Assembly: GCA_031841125.1 (NCBI GenBank)
Contig: CM063109.1
Location: 65,230,914-65,294,913 of the forward strand
DNA length: 64,000 nt
Direction: 5' to 3'
Origin: Acanthococcus lagerstroemiae
Taxonomy: Eukaryota > Arthropoda > Insecta > Hemiptera > Eriococcidae
Below the pieces are notes generated by a model. It had not been told where the DNA came from and searched no databases. It worked only from the letters and a program-made list of their open reading frames with translations. Positions 34,361 through 46,610 of this stretch are shown piece after piece. Made by a program: the position numbers and the translations under genes. Numbering within the stretch: position 1 is the stretch's first letter; each line of letters opens with the position of its first letter.

Positions 34361-34408
34361 CTTTGTCCCCTCCTAATCTGGTCAGTTTTGGCCGTAGGAG
34401 GAGACAGT
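34361..34408. repeat. 48-bp hairpin repeat, right copy
   Basis: CTTTGTCCCCTCCTAATCTGG followed by a TCAGTTTTGGCCGTAGGAGG-type arm; close to the copy at 33618-33665. Confidence 0.8.
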
Positions 34409-34409
34409 A

Positions 34410-35693
34410 ATATTAAAAAAAAAATTTTTGTTTTAAATTTTACTTTAAATTTTTTGTTTCCCTTTTTAAATATTTCTAAACGTCCTTTAAAAAAAAAAAG
34501 GGGGGGGGAAAAACAAACAAAAAACCAAATCTTTTTAGAGGGGCCCCAATTTTAAATTAACAGCTATTGTTTTTTTTTTCGTTATTTGGCAAATAAGCAA
34601 ACCGGGTTTTTCCGGGTTTAAAAGGTCATTTTTTGAAAATTTTGATGTAATTTTTTGCACCCAAAACCCCAAATTTTTGTAACAAAAAAAAATTTTTTTA
34701 CTCGTTAAATTTTTTTCTAATAACCCCATTCTTTAAAAAAAAAATCAAATTTAAAATTTTGGTTTGTTTAAATCTCCTTTAATAATTCCCCCCAAAATAA
34801 AAAAACCCAAATTTTAAAGATTTTTTGTTGAGGTTGAAGACCTTTTCCCAACCAAAAGTAGGGAAAGGCCCTGTTAATAAGAAAAGCAGGGAAAAAAACC
34901 CCAAGGGAATAAAAAATTTTTCCATTATTTAAACTAAAAAAATTTAAAGGGCCAAATTTAAAATCCAAGAAAAGCCACCCATAAAAAATTTGGTTTTGTT
35001 ATTTTTCCCCCCTTTCGGTCGTTTAAAACCTTTAAATAATATAAATTTTTTTGAATCCGAAACGGTATAAAAAAATAATTTAAAAAAAAATTTTTGGGCT
35101 TTCATTATTTTTAATTCAAAAAAAAAAATTTTTTTTCCCTAAAGGTAATTTTCTATTTTATTTTTAAAAGCGAATTTTCCTTTTTAAATTTTCTTAAAAC
35201 CCTTTAAAAATTTTTATTGTTTCTGCCGAGAGACTTTTTTTTTTTCTAAAATTTATTAAACCCTTTTTCCTTTTTTTCCATTTTTGGGATGGGGGGGAGG
35301 AAAAAAATTTTTTTCAACACCCGGGGAGGGCCAAAACAGAGAAATTTCCCCCAAAAGCGTTTTCGAAGCCTTGATTTGTTTCAAAAAGGGTATATGATTT
35401 TCCCAAAAAAAACAATTCCCCTATATTTTAATTTTGAAAATTTTAAAAAAAAAAAAAACGGGAAGGTTTTTGAAAAAGGGGTTTTTTCGGTTACCAAGGG
35501 GCCCCCGGGGGAAAAAGGGGAAAAAAAAAAAAAAAAAAAATTTTTTTTAAAAAAAACCCAAAATTTTAAAAAAAAACCCTTTTTTTGGGTTTTTTTTTTG
35601 GGAAAAAATTTTTTTTAAAAAAAAAAAAAGGGGGAAAAAAAAAAAAAAAAAAAGGGGGGAAAAAAATTTTGGGGGGGGCCCCCCCCCCCCCCC

Positions 35694-35730
<37 letters not shown>

Positions 35731-35756
35731 AAATTTTTCCCCCCCAATTTTTTTTT

Positions 35757-35842
<86 letters not shown>

Positions 35843-35910
35843 AAAAAAAAAAAAAAAACCCCCCCCCCCCCCCCTTTCCCCCCTTAAAAAAAAAAAAGTA
35901 TTAAATTTTT

Positions 35911-35955
<45 letters not shown>

Positions 35956-36270
35956 GGGGAACCCCGCCCCTAAAATTTTTTTCCCTTTAAAATTTTTTGT
36001 AAAAAAAATGGGTTCCTAAAAAAATTTAAAAATTTTTTTTTTTTTTTGGGGGGTTTTAAAAAAGGCCCGGGAAAACCCTTTTTTTTTCCCCCCCCCCCCC
36101 TTTTTTTCCCTTTTTGGGAAAATTTGGGGAAAAAATTTTAAAAATTTTTTTGGGGGTTTAAAAGGGGGGAAAACTTAAAAAAAACCCAAAAATTTTTTAA
36201 AAAAAAAAAAAGGGGTTTTTTTTTTTTTTTTTTAAAAAATCAAAATAAAAAAAAAAAAAAAACCCCCCCC

Positions 36271-36313
<43 letters not shown>

Positions 36314-38600
36314 TTTTTTTTTTTTTGGGGTTTTTAAAAAAAATTTTTTAAAAATTTTTTTTAAAAAAAAGGGTTTTGAAAAAAAAAGGGAAAAAAAAAA
36401 AATTTTTGGGGTTTTTTTTAAAAAATTTAAAAAAAAAAAAGGTTTTAAAAAAAAAAAAACCCCCCCCCAAAAAAAATTTTTTTTTTTCCCCCCCCGGAAA
36501 AAAAAAAAGGGGGGGGGGCCCAAAAAAAAAAAAAAAACTTTGGGGTTTTTTTTTTTTTCCCCCCCCCAAAAAAAAAAAAAAAAAAATTTTTTTAAATTGT
36601 TTTTAGGGGTTTTTTTTTTGGGGGGGGGCCCCTTTTTTTTTGGGGGGAAAAAAAAAAAAAGCCCCCCCCCAAAAGGGAAAAAAAAAAAAGGGTTTAAAAT
36701 TAAAAAAAGGGGGCCTTTTTAAATAGGTTTTTTTTTTTAACAAAAAAAAAGGGGGTTTTAAAACTTTTTTTTTAAAAATTTTAACATCCCTTTTTTTTCA
36801 GGGGGGGTTTAAGGGGATTAAAACCCCCCCTTTTGGGAAAAATTTTTTAAATTACCTTAAAGGTTTTTTCTTTTTTTAAAAATTTTAAAAGGTTTCCCAA
36901 AAAAACTTTTTTCCATTAAAAAAAAATTTAGGGGAAAAAACCCTTTTTTTTCAACTCATACCCAAATTTTTTTTTGATTTTTTTTTTTAAAAAAATTTTT
37001 CAAATTCAAAGGGGAAAAAAATTGTTTTTTTTTCCTTTTTTTTTTTTAAAAACTTTTTCCTCCCAAAAACCCCAAATTTTTTTTTAAAAAAATTTTTTTT
37101 TTTAAATATTTTTAAAAAAATTTTTTTGGGGTTTTTTGGGACCTGGTTTGGGGGGGGTTTTTGGCGACCCAAAAAACCAAAAAAATTTTAAAAAAACCCC
37201 AAAAAAAAGGGGCCCCAAAAGGGAAAAAATTTTTCCCCAAAACCCCAAAACAAAAAGGGAAAAAAATTTTTTTTAAAGGTTTTTAAAATTTAAAAAAAAA
37301 AAGAAAAAAAGGGGGAAAAAAAGAAAAAAAAAACCCCGGGCCCAATTTTAAACCCCCAAATTTTTTAAAACCCCAAAAACCCCCTTTTTAAACAATTTGA
37401 AAAAAAGGGTTAAAAAAAAAAAAAAAAGGGGGGTCCTTTTGGGGCCCCGGGGTTTTTTTTTTTCGAAACCCCCCAAACTGGTACCAAACCAAAAATTTTG
37501 GAAAGGGGGGAAAAAAAAACTTTTCTTTTAAAAAAAAAAATTTTTTTTAACAAAATTTTGGGGTTTTTTTGGCCCCAATTTTTTTAATAAAGAGGGGAAA
37601 AAAAGGCCCTTTAAAAAAAAAATTTTTTTTTTTAAAGGAAAAAATTTAAAAGGCCCAAAAATTTTTAAAAAAAAAAAAATTGGGTTTTTTGGGGGTTTTT
37701 CAAAAAAAAATTTAAAAAAATTGGGGCCCCTTTTTTAAAAATTTTTTAAAAAAAACGGTTTTTTTTGTAAATTTTTTTTTTTCCCGGAAAGGGAAAGGGG
37801 AAGGGGCCCCTTTTTAAAAAAAAAAAACAAAAAAACCATGGTCTTTTTTTACAAATTTTTTTTAAAAGGGGGGGCCAAATTTTTTTTAAAAAAATTAAAA
37901 AAGAATGTTTAACCCCACCCCAAAAATTTAAAAAAAAAAAAAAAAGTTGTATTTTCCCCCGTTTTTTTTCAACCGGGAAAAAAAGGGTTTTTGGGGGGGG
38001 AAAAATTTTAAAAAGACCCAAAATTAGAAAAAAAAAAATTTTTACTTAAATTTAAAACGAAATTTTTTTTCGTTTTAATAAATTTTAAAAATTTTTTTAA
38101 AATTTTTAAAAAAAATTTTTTGGGTTTAAATTTCAAAATTTAATTTAAACGAAATTTTAAAAATTATATTTTTTTTATTAATTAAATTTAAAAATATTTT
38201 TTTAAAATTTTTTAAAAGGTTTTTAAAAAATTTTTTTAAAAATTTTTTTTAAATTTTATTTTTTTAAAAGGGGGTAATTTTACTTTATTTTTTATGGGTA
38301 ACTTTAATTACACCCTTCCCCGGGCATTTGGGCCCGTAATTTTAATACCCCGGCTTATGTTTTAATTTTAAAATTTAAACGGTCTATTTTTTTACAAAAT
38401 TTTTCCAAAAAGTCTTTTAAGATTTTTTGGGGGGGGGGAAGGACCCCCCCCCCCCTTTTTTTTAAATTAACTTTTTGCAATTTTTTTAATTTTGTTGGGA
38501 AATTGGTTATTTTTGCCCTTTGACCAAAAAAAGAAATTGTTGACCTTGGCCCTTAAAAACCCATTCCCTTTTCCCGGTTCCCCGGGAAAGTTCCTTGTTA
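34410..38600. other. Homopolymer-inflated tract, probable sequence artefact
   Basis: Nearly every base run is lengthened: poly-A, -T, -G and -C runs of 4 to 25 follow each other, with a C run of about 75 at 35758-35832 and another of about 40 at 35912-35953. No ordinary local sequence remains between about 35500 and 37600. Open frames here encode only Lys/Phe/Gly/Pro runs. It looks like unpolished consensus, not biology. Nothing should be annotated as a gene here. Confidence 0.85.
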
Positions 38601-38889
38601 CCCCCCGGTTCCGGACTACTCATATCAAGATAGCCCAAAATGCCACGATGCATTGGGAAATCTTGAAAAAGCCCGGTCCAATTGTAATCTTATCTGAAAT
38701 TTACAAGACTTCCCAAGTAAATTGTAGACAAAATGGATGTTCACGATATTTCCCGGTCTTTAAGTGCATGCTTGTTGGTTTTCATAGTTGACGTTATTTC
38801 CCGGCCATTAACGTCATTATCAGATTTACATCATGTACCGTAACATATATACTGATTATCAATCATTTCAACTATCAATTTTTGAAAGA

Positions 38890-40270
38890 CCCAAGCTGAC
38901 GAGTGAAAACCAAGAGTGAAGTCGAAAAATCCCATGAAACCATTGGAAAATCTGCACCGGAGTGAGTAAAACTTCAAACTGAGGTGGAAACCTCCATATT
39001 GAGACGAGAAAACCCAAGTTGCTATGACATCATCAAAAAAGCCTCAAGTTAAAATGAAAAAAAAAAAATTAAAAAATAGCCAAACCTCAAACTAAGATTG
39101 GGGAACCCCATAATATTATTTAAAAATCCTTATCTAAGAAGGATAACTCCAAAGTAAGGAGGAAGAAATTTTAATTGAAACTGGAAATATGTAAAATGAA
39201 GTAGGAAAAATCAATAACATCATCGAAAAATATCAAACTAAAATCGGAAACCCTCATGTTCAGGTGGGAAATTACATAACATTGTCGAAAAAATCCTCAA
39301 GCTGAGGTGAGAGAAACTTACAACATTGCTGGAAGACCGATACTGAGCTTAGAAAGCCCGTAACATCATCAAAAAATTCCCATCCACAGGAAAAGCTCTC
39401 AAACTGAGGTGGACAAGGTTTAAGTTCAGATTGGAAAGTACGAAGAATAAGGTGGAAAAAAACACTGCATCGTCGGATACACTTCAGGTTGATGTGCAGA
39501 AACTCATTATACTATCGGAAAACTCAAACTAAAATCGGAAAATCCGTAACATCATTGAAAACACTTTAGTTGAGGTGAGAAAAACCTGTTACATTATCGG
39601 AAAACTCGAATTAAGATCGGAAAACCCATAACATCATCGAACATGCTTCAACTGAGGTGAGGAAAAACCTATTACATTTTCGAAAAACTCGAATTGAGAT
39701 CGGAAAACCTATAAGATTATCGGGAAATTCCTTACGTGAAAAGAAACCCCTAAATCTAAGAGGGAAAACACGGAAAAAACATAAAATATCACAAAAAAAT
39801 CTCTGATTTGAGATGAGGAAATCCATAAGAATATTGAAAAACTTGAACTAAGGTCGGAAAAACTCATAACATTACCGGAACTCCTCCTCTCCTACTTGAA
39901 GGGAAGAACTCCAAATTAAGATAGAAAGCCCCAAGCTGAGACTGGGAACACATGACGAGATGAGGGAAACCCATAATATCATCAGAAAAGCCCAAGATGA
40001 GTTCGGAAGTCCCATGCTGAAGTACAGAAACGTCGAAACATTATCGGAAACCTGAAGTTAAAATGATAAATACCCATTACATTATCAGAAAACTCATAAC
40101 TGAGGTCGAGAAGCCCCATAACATTATCAAAAAATCCCCAAGAAGAAACCACTAGGGAACACCCAGGGTTGGGTAAGTTCGAAAAATTTCAAGTTAATGT
40201 TGGGAAACTCCAATATGGAAAGAAGAAAAGTTGTAACATATATTTGGAAACTTTTGGGAAACTTGGGGGG
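38890..40270. repeat. Degenerate minisatellite, about 41-bp unit, partly in 83-bp dimers
   Basis: Serial copies of CATAACATCATCGAAAAACT plus CAAACTGAGGTCGGAAAAC. In 39540-39715 two types alternate, one ending GAGGTGAGAAAAACCT and one ending AAGATCGGAAAACCC, giving a period near 83. Divergence rises toward both ends. No coding potential. Confidence 0.85.
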
Positions 40271-41589
40271 TCGGATAGACATTCTATATTCTGTTCAAAT
40301 TATTTTTTAATTTTTGATTTTTTTAAATGACCACAAAATTTTCCTTGAATCTTGCTAAATTTCCGTATTTGAAGATTCACGATACTGGGTTGGGTTTTCT
40401 TTTCAGTTTTGCTACTGTAGTCGTCGGTGATGCTCAGTGGGAGAGACAGTGGTAGGGTAAGGTATAAGGTGGCTTGACATTCTACGAAAATATTACCTCT
40501 TATGATTGAATTCAACAAATAATTGTCTTTCGGACTTTTAAGGAACTATAAGAATGGAGGAGTCATAGACAGCGAGGGACTTGTTTCAAAATGAGAGACT
40601 TTTAGAGAACTTGAAGGACTAGACGATATCATCTGCCAGTCTCTAAATGCAATTAAGTTCAATCACTCTAGTAAAAAACTGGCTTTGACAGCAGTTCTAA
40701 ATTCGTTCACCTGGAAAAGGGCACCGAGAATGTCAATCACATCACCCACATTTTTCTCACAAGACCCTCCTTGAAGTCTACGTCAAAAATTTCGAATATT
40801 TTTAAATCAGCCTTTAATCACGCCCACTCACGGGCTGAGTTTTTCTCGTACCATAATTTCACCTCTGCTAATTAGAGTCGAATAAATGTCGCACTATCTC
40901 TTCTTTAAATAACTTCATCAGTCTGCTGTGCCTGCATTTCTCAGGAAAAAAATTATACCCCCATTTCAAAGTTAAAATTGTTTGAAATCAAGTTCTTCGA
41001 AAAAAAAAGAGGGACATTGCCTCGCAGAAAAGCGAGAATTTATAATTTCAATCCGAGTACATTGCAATTTCGCGTGTTTTCAGTGTTGGTTGAAAAATTT
41101 TGAAGCCGCGGCTACTCCCGTAGCGAGGTGGATAAGAAATGTAATTTTTCCTTACTTATGTTTTCATCGATACGAATAACTAGACTTTTATCGCAGCGGA
41201 GTTGTCAAATTTTCTATTTTTAAACACCATCGCAGGGAATTTTATACTCGCATTACAAACAAAAATAAAGCTTTAATGGCTCATTTTGAAAAGGTGACAA
41301 CACGCGAAACGCAACTTTATACAATTTTCACATACATCGGAATGAAAAGTGATAACGTCTGGGCCAGAGACTTGACTAGTTCAGAATTATAAAACGAAGT
41401 TTCGTACGTATAAAGGATTCAAATGCAGGATAACGGCAGCCAGTTGGGAGTGGATATAATGGAAGAGCGATGGGAACAATTGCCCTGATCGGATTAAAAA
41501 ACTGAGGATTGAAAACGCTATAAAGAAAGTTGACCAACGAGAGAATACATCGGATTAGAACAATATTCAATAAGCAACAGGTCAGTGAA
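40271..41589. other. No recognised gene
   Basis: Ordinary-quality A+T-rich sequence between the minisatellite and a SINE. Short open frames (40982-41179 +, 41376-41606 -) resemble no family I know. Confidence 0.4.
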
Positions 41590-41670
41590 AGTCGCAGTGT
41601 GACCAAATTGTAACCTGCCTGCTTTGCAATCCTTGTGTCTCGGGTTCGAGTCCCACCAACGCCGGGAAGA
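41590..41670 (+). repeat. tRNA-like SINE head
   Basis: A-box-like TGACCAAATTGTAACCTGC (41599) and B box GGGTTCGAGTCCC (41642-41654) about 40 bp apart. The spacing and the CTTTGCAATCCTTG core resemble tRNA-derived SINEs. Different from the SINE at 9773. No cloverleaf can be drawn. Confidence 0.6.
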
Positions 41671-41724
41671 TAGTGACGACCCCCCCCCCCATTAATATCC
41701 TAGCGAACACAGCTACTTCAGTGT

Positions 41725-42837
41725 CAATCCAGGAGGAAACACAGCACATCCTGTAACCCCCGCCAGATCAGAAAAACAATACATAGCAATCGCAGCCTCT
41801 AACTACCCAAGCGGGGCATCTCACGGAGGCTCCGCAATATACGTCAAGAAGGGCTTGCAGCATGGTCTTGTGTCCGCTTTCTGTACTCCCTCCATCCAAG
41901 CCACCTGCGTCTCTGCTAGGTTTTATTGTTATACCAATATCCAGATCGCCGCAGTCTACAGCCCTGCCAGGTATAAAGTTGTCGAAGCTGAGTAGGTACC
42001 TTTCTTATTCCAAGCTATGGGTCCCCGCTAGATCATTGGTGGCAACTTCAATGCCAACCACACTTTGTAGGGCCCGAGGCTGGTGTCCCCTAAGAAGCTA
42101 TGCATTCCACCGCCGTATCCACAGAAGAACCCATGCATTGGCCAACTGATCTCTCCAAGCTGCCTGATTGCATTGACTTCTTTATCCTGCAGGGCATTAC
42201 AGCTTCAAATGTGGATATAGTCAATCTTCGTGATCTCTCTTCGGATCATTCGCCGATCCTCTTCACTCTTAGCAGCCAGATTATCAGATGGAGCACTCTT
42301 ACTGGGCTCACAAACAGGCTCACAGACTGGGACCTCTTTCGAAAGCGGATTCATGATCACGTGAACTTACAGGCTCCCCTGAAGACGTCACGCCAAATCG
42401 ATCAGGCAATCAAGAATCTGCAGCTTGCGCTCACAGAGGTAGCCAAAGCTTCTACTCCTCCTCTCAGCCCTAAGGCAGTGGCTGTCTGTTATCCAAAGGA
42501 ACTCAAGCAGGCTGTCCATGATCGCCGAGCTGCCCGGCACCACTGGCAGCTGTCCAGAGATCCTGCAGACAAGGCTGTGTTTAATCTACTGTCCAAGCGG
42601 GCCACAGCTTTGACTGCAGCCCATAATTCTCGATCCTTCGAAGGATTCCTACTCTCCCTTGACACCACGGAGAAGGCTGGCTAGGGCCAAGAAGAACACA
42701 CCAGGATTCAGCTCTCCGCTTCGCAGCCCTACAGGCATGTAGGTCTGCAGGGATCCTGATTAGGCTGAACTGTTCGCGGAGCATCTCACCAACATCTTCA
42801 AGCCCAACGACATTCCTACTGATCTTCCGGCACTCAC
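41725..42837 (+). mobile_element. Jockey-type LINE, endonuclease region
   Basis: Broken frames give SGASHGGSAIYVKKGLQHGL (about 41812), ATCVSARFYCYTNIQIAAVY, an endonuclease box IIGGNFNANHTLWG (about 42031; usual GGDFNAKH, so Asp is changed to Asn) and, in the open stretch 42100-42684, HWPTDLSKLPDCIDFFILQG, LSSDHSPILFTL (catalytic SDH present) and NRLTDWDLFRKRI. RT should follow, but the sequence enters the stretched tract at 42838, where only hints such as NFRVGSEKISGG (about 43655) survive. Confidence 0.85.
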
Positions 42838-45448
42838 TCGCCTGGAAGGGCCCCACTCCTCTCCTCGGGGAAGGTCCCCCCAATTCCCAACCCATTTTTC
42901 CTCTCCAAACCCGGGGGCCCCCGGCAATTTTTTTGTTTTAAAACCTTTTTCCCACTCTTCACCCCCCTAAGCCAAATTTTTTTCCCCCCAACCAAAAAAA
43001 AACCCCCCCAAAAGGGTCCTTTTCCCTCCCCGGATTTTAACCCGAGAAGCTTTGTCGCCGCTTTGTGGACCCATCCAAAACCCCCGAACAATTTTGGTTC
43101 CAAAACCCTTCCCCTTGGGAAATTGCACTTTCCCAAACCTGGGGAAGAAAGCAAATGAAGCCGAGGGGCCGGCAACCTTTTATGGGGGGGCCCCAGGGGT
43201 CCCAAACGGGCCTATCCTCCCCTCCACGGGTTTGGGGTCCCAAAGGCTCTTTGAAACTCATGACCCGCCCCTTTTCCTTTAAACTGGGGGGGCCCAAAAT
43301 TCCCGCCTTTTTGTTCCCGGGAACCCCCAAACCCTCCCAAAGTGGAAAATTGGTGAACAGTTTCTCCCGTTCCGAACCGTTTTAACCAACCCCAGGGGGG
43401 GCCGATCTTTCTCAGCGGGCCCCTGGAAAAAAGGGTCTTTCTGTAAAAGGGTTTCTCCTCAGGGCACATACCCCTCTAATTGCCGATCAACTCCACGCCG
43501 TTATTGGATCCTTTTGGGCTCCTCACTTGGGGGCCACCCCAAACCGTGTTTTTTCCGCTCTATTTTTTTTCTTCGCCTTTACAAGTACCAAGAAGCGATC
43601 CCCCAAAAGTTCTTCGCCGATTTAACCTATAGCCCTTGATTTGCGGGGGACACAACTTCAGGGTGGGCTCCGAAAAAATCTCAGGGGGGGGGTGGACCCA
43701 AGGAAAAGCCCAATATAAAAATCGATTTGATTTCCTCCTCGGTAACCTTAAAAAAACCCTAATGTACCCCAACAAACCCCTTCCCCCGGGTTTTCCTCCC
43801 CGGCCCAAAAAAATTTTTGTGTATTTTAGACATTTTTAGTCAAAAAGGGCAAGCTGGTTTTTCCCCCCCCAATATTTTTTCGGGGTTTCTTTTCTTCCCC
43901 TCCCGGGACAAGAACCTTGGAAGGGGACTCTCTCAACGTTTTTTTGGGAAAAAATTTGGGGGAACCCCCAGGCTTTTTGGGTTTTTCGCACCAAGAAAAA
44001 TTTTTTCCCAAACTCCAAAAATTTCACAAATTTGGCCCCCTATTTGAAAAATTGCTAATTTTTTTTAAAACATCGGGGTTTTGAGTACCAATTTTTCCCG
44101 AATTTTTTTAGTTTTTTGGAAAAAACCCAACGCCAAAAAATTTTTTCGCTCTTTTCTCGGTTTTTTTTCAAGGTTACTTTTAAACTCCGTCAAAAGTTAA
44201 AACTCCTGATTTCCCAAAAATTATCAAAACCTTAAAAAAAATTTTTGATTTGGAAATTTTTGGGTTTCAAAAACCGGTTTCCAAAGTTTTCCCAAAATTT
44301 CGGTTTTCCTTTTTTAAAGAAAATTTTGTTTTTTGGGAAAAAACCAATTTTTCAAGGGGTCTCACCAAAAATTTTTAAAACAAAATTTCCATGTTTTTAA
44401 AGATTTTTAACATTTTTTTGAAAAATTTCCAAAAATTTTGAAGAATTCATGGAAATTCGGGGAAAAACCTTTTTTTTTCCTAAATTTTAGGAAAAATTTC
44501 GATAATTCGAAGAATTTCTCGATATCTTGAAAAATCTCTGGTTTTTGCAATTTTTGTAAATTTGGGAAAAAATTTCCAAATTCCAAAATTTTCAAATCTT
44601 TAGAATAAATTTTAGGTTTTTGAAAAAATAAAAAATTAAAAAAATTTGATTTTTTGGGGAAATTTTTTGAAAAATCGGGGGAAAACACCAAGGTTTTAAA
44701 ATTACAAAAACTTGGGAAAAAAATTGTTATTTCCAAGGAAAATTCCTTGGGAAAAATTTCGGAAAATTTTCCGATTTTCAAAAATTATTTAAAATTTTCG
44801 AAAAATTTAATAAATTTAATTTTCAATGTTTTTCGGGAAATTAAAAAATTTCGGATTTTTAGGGGAAAATTTTTAAAAAACCCAAAAATTCCAAAAAAAT
44901 TTTCCAAGAGATTTTTGAAATTTTTCAAAAAATTTCCCAGAATTTTTGAAAATTTCTGAAATATTTTGGCCAAAAAATTTCAAAATTTTGGTTTTTCTAA
45001 AAATTTTTTTGGGAAAATTTCAAGGGGAAAAATTTCGGAATATTTCCGAAAATTTTATGTTAAATTTTTTAAAAAATTTCGGGAAAATTTTTAAGATTTT
45101 TAGAAATTTTTTGGAAAAAATTTTTTAAAATTTTGAGAATCCCGAATTTTTTTAAAATAAATTTTTCCAATTTGTTTTTTCCGAAAAAAAAATTATCAAA
45201 AAAATTTTTCCCCCCCCCAAATTTCCCTGAAATTTAAAAAATTTTGAAAAATTTTTAAAATTGAAACCTCGAAAACAAAAATTTTTTAAAATTTTTTAAA
45301 CAAATTTCGAAAATTGTTTTCCAAAAATTTCCATGAAAAAATTCGGAAAAATTTTTCGGGTTTTCAAAATTTTCCGGACTTTTTTAAAATTTTTTTTTAA
45401 AATTTTTTTTTTTTTTTGTTAAATTTTTTTTTTTTTTTTTTTTTTTTG

Positions 45449-45484
<36 letters not shown>

Positions 45485-46202
45485 CTTGAAATTCTTTGGG
45501 GAATTAAAATTTTTTCAAAATTTCGAAAAATTCCTTGAAACTTGAAAATTTTAATTTAGAAAATTTTCAAAATTTTCTTTATTTTTCCAAAAAATTTTTG
45601 ATAAAATTTTTAAAAAATTGGAAAATTTGGGAATATTTTTCCAAAATTTTCAAAATTCCCCAAAAAAAAATTTATTGTAAATTTTCCCCGAAAAAACGAA
45701 AAAATTTTTTTAAAAATGACTTTTTTCCCCCAATATTTCCCCATCCGAAAAATTTTCCGAGGTTTCCGGGTTATCCAATTTTTTAGAAGATTTTCGGGAA
45801 AACCACTCCCATCGGGAAAAATTCCCCCCTTATTTCAAATTTTAAAAATTTTCCCGGGAAAATTTTTTTCTGAAAAAAATGCTTGGCTTTCCCAAAAAAA
45901 AATTTTTTTTTAAAAATTTTTTTTTTGATGGACTTTGGAAAATTATTCCAAGGTTTTTAAAATTTCCAAAAAGCTCCCCCTTTAAAAAAAAAAATTTTAA
46001 AAGCAAAAATCTTTTTAAAAACACCCGGAACTTTTCCCCATTTCGGGAAAACTCCAAAACCCTTTTTTTCTAAAAACGAAAAACCAAAAACTTGGAAAAC
46101 TCACAAGTGAAAATACAAAAAAAAAAAAATTTTAAAAGGGAAAAATCCCTTTTAAAAAATCTTTAAAGACTTCGTACTTTAAATAAAGAGGGGGGGGGCC
46201 AA

Positions 46203-46240
<38 letters not shown>
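42838..46240. other. Second homopolymer-inflated tract, probable sequence artefact
   Basis: To about 43830 it is recognisable as distorted Jockey LINE sequence. From 44400 to 45370 it is a distorted A/T-rich tandem array of AAAATTTTCGGAAATTT-like words, similar in style to the 14925-15842 minisatellite. It ends in an A run at 46204-46238, after which quality is normal at once. No frame here is trustworthy. Confidence 0.8.
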
Positions 46241-46243
<3 letters not shown>

Positions 46244-46610
46244 CCATGAAATTCTTGTCGAAGAGACCGCTCGCCTGGCGAAACAATTGAGTCATACTTC
46301 GTTCAGTGTAACGGAGTTTCCCTATGGCGGAAGGAAAGCCGACTAACCCTATACATGTCTTTTGACCTCCTGACCTTATTCTCACTCTAACTGTACTCTT
46401 CTGTCACATCTCTCTGATCGTAAGTCCTACTGAGTATATGCTCGTTGATCACAATGTTCTATTAGTATTTAAGCTACTTTGTTAACTTGTAATTCTTAGT
46501 CATCCGCGATCGGCTGCAATCCGTCGGGCCCTTCCCGTCAAATTCATTGTCATAATATTAAGTAAATGCCCTCGGGCAATCTTTAATAAGGTAACATTGA
46601 AAAAAAAATG
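46241..46610 (+). repeat. A-tailed retroelement-like 3' end
   Basis: Normal-quality sequence ending GGGCAATCTTTAATAAGGTA and an A9 run at 46600-46608, resembling a LINE 3' UTR with poly(A). It may be the end of the Jockey element that begins at 41725, but the damaged tract between prevents proof. Confidence 0.45.

Noticed and set aside
35289..36722. Long open frames rich in Lys, Phe, Gly and Pro
   Set aside because: They come from stretched base runs in the damaged tract; no natural protein composition and no domain.
38890..40270. CRISPR-like array of regularly spaced repeats
   Set aside because: Units are adjacent, degenerate and lack unique spacers; the context is a eukaryotic genome.
41599..41660. 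Possible tRNA gene on the plus strand
   Set aside because: Good B box, but no acceptor stem pairing; SINE head preferred.
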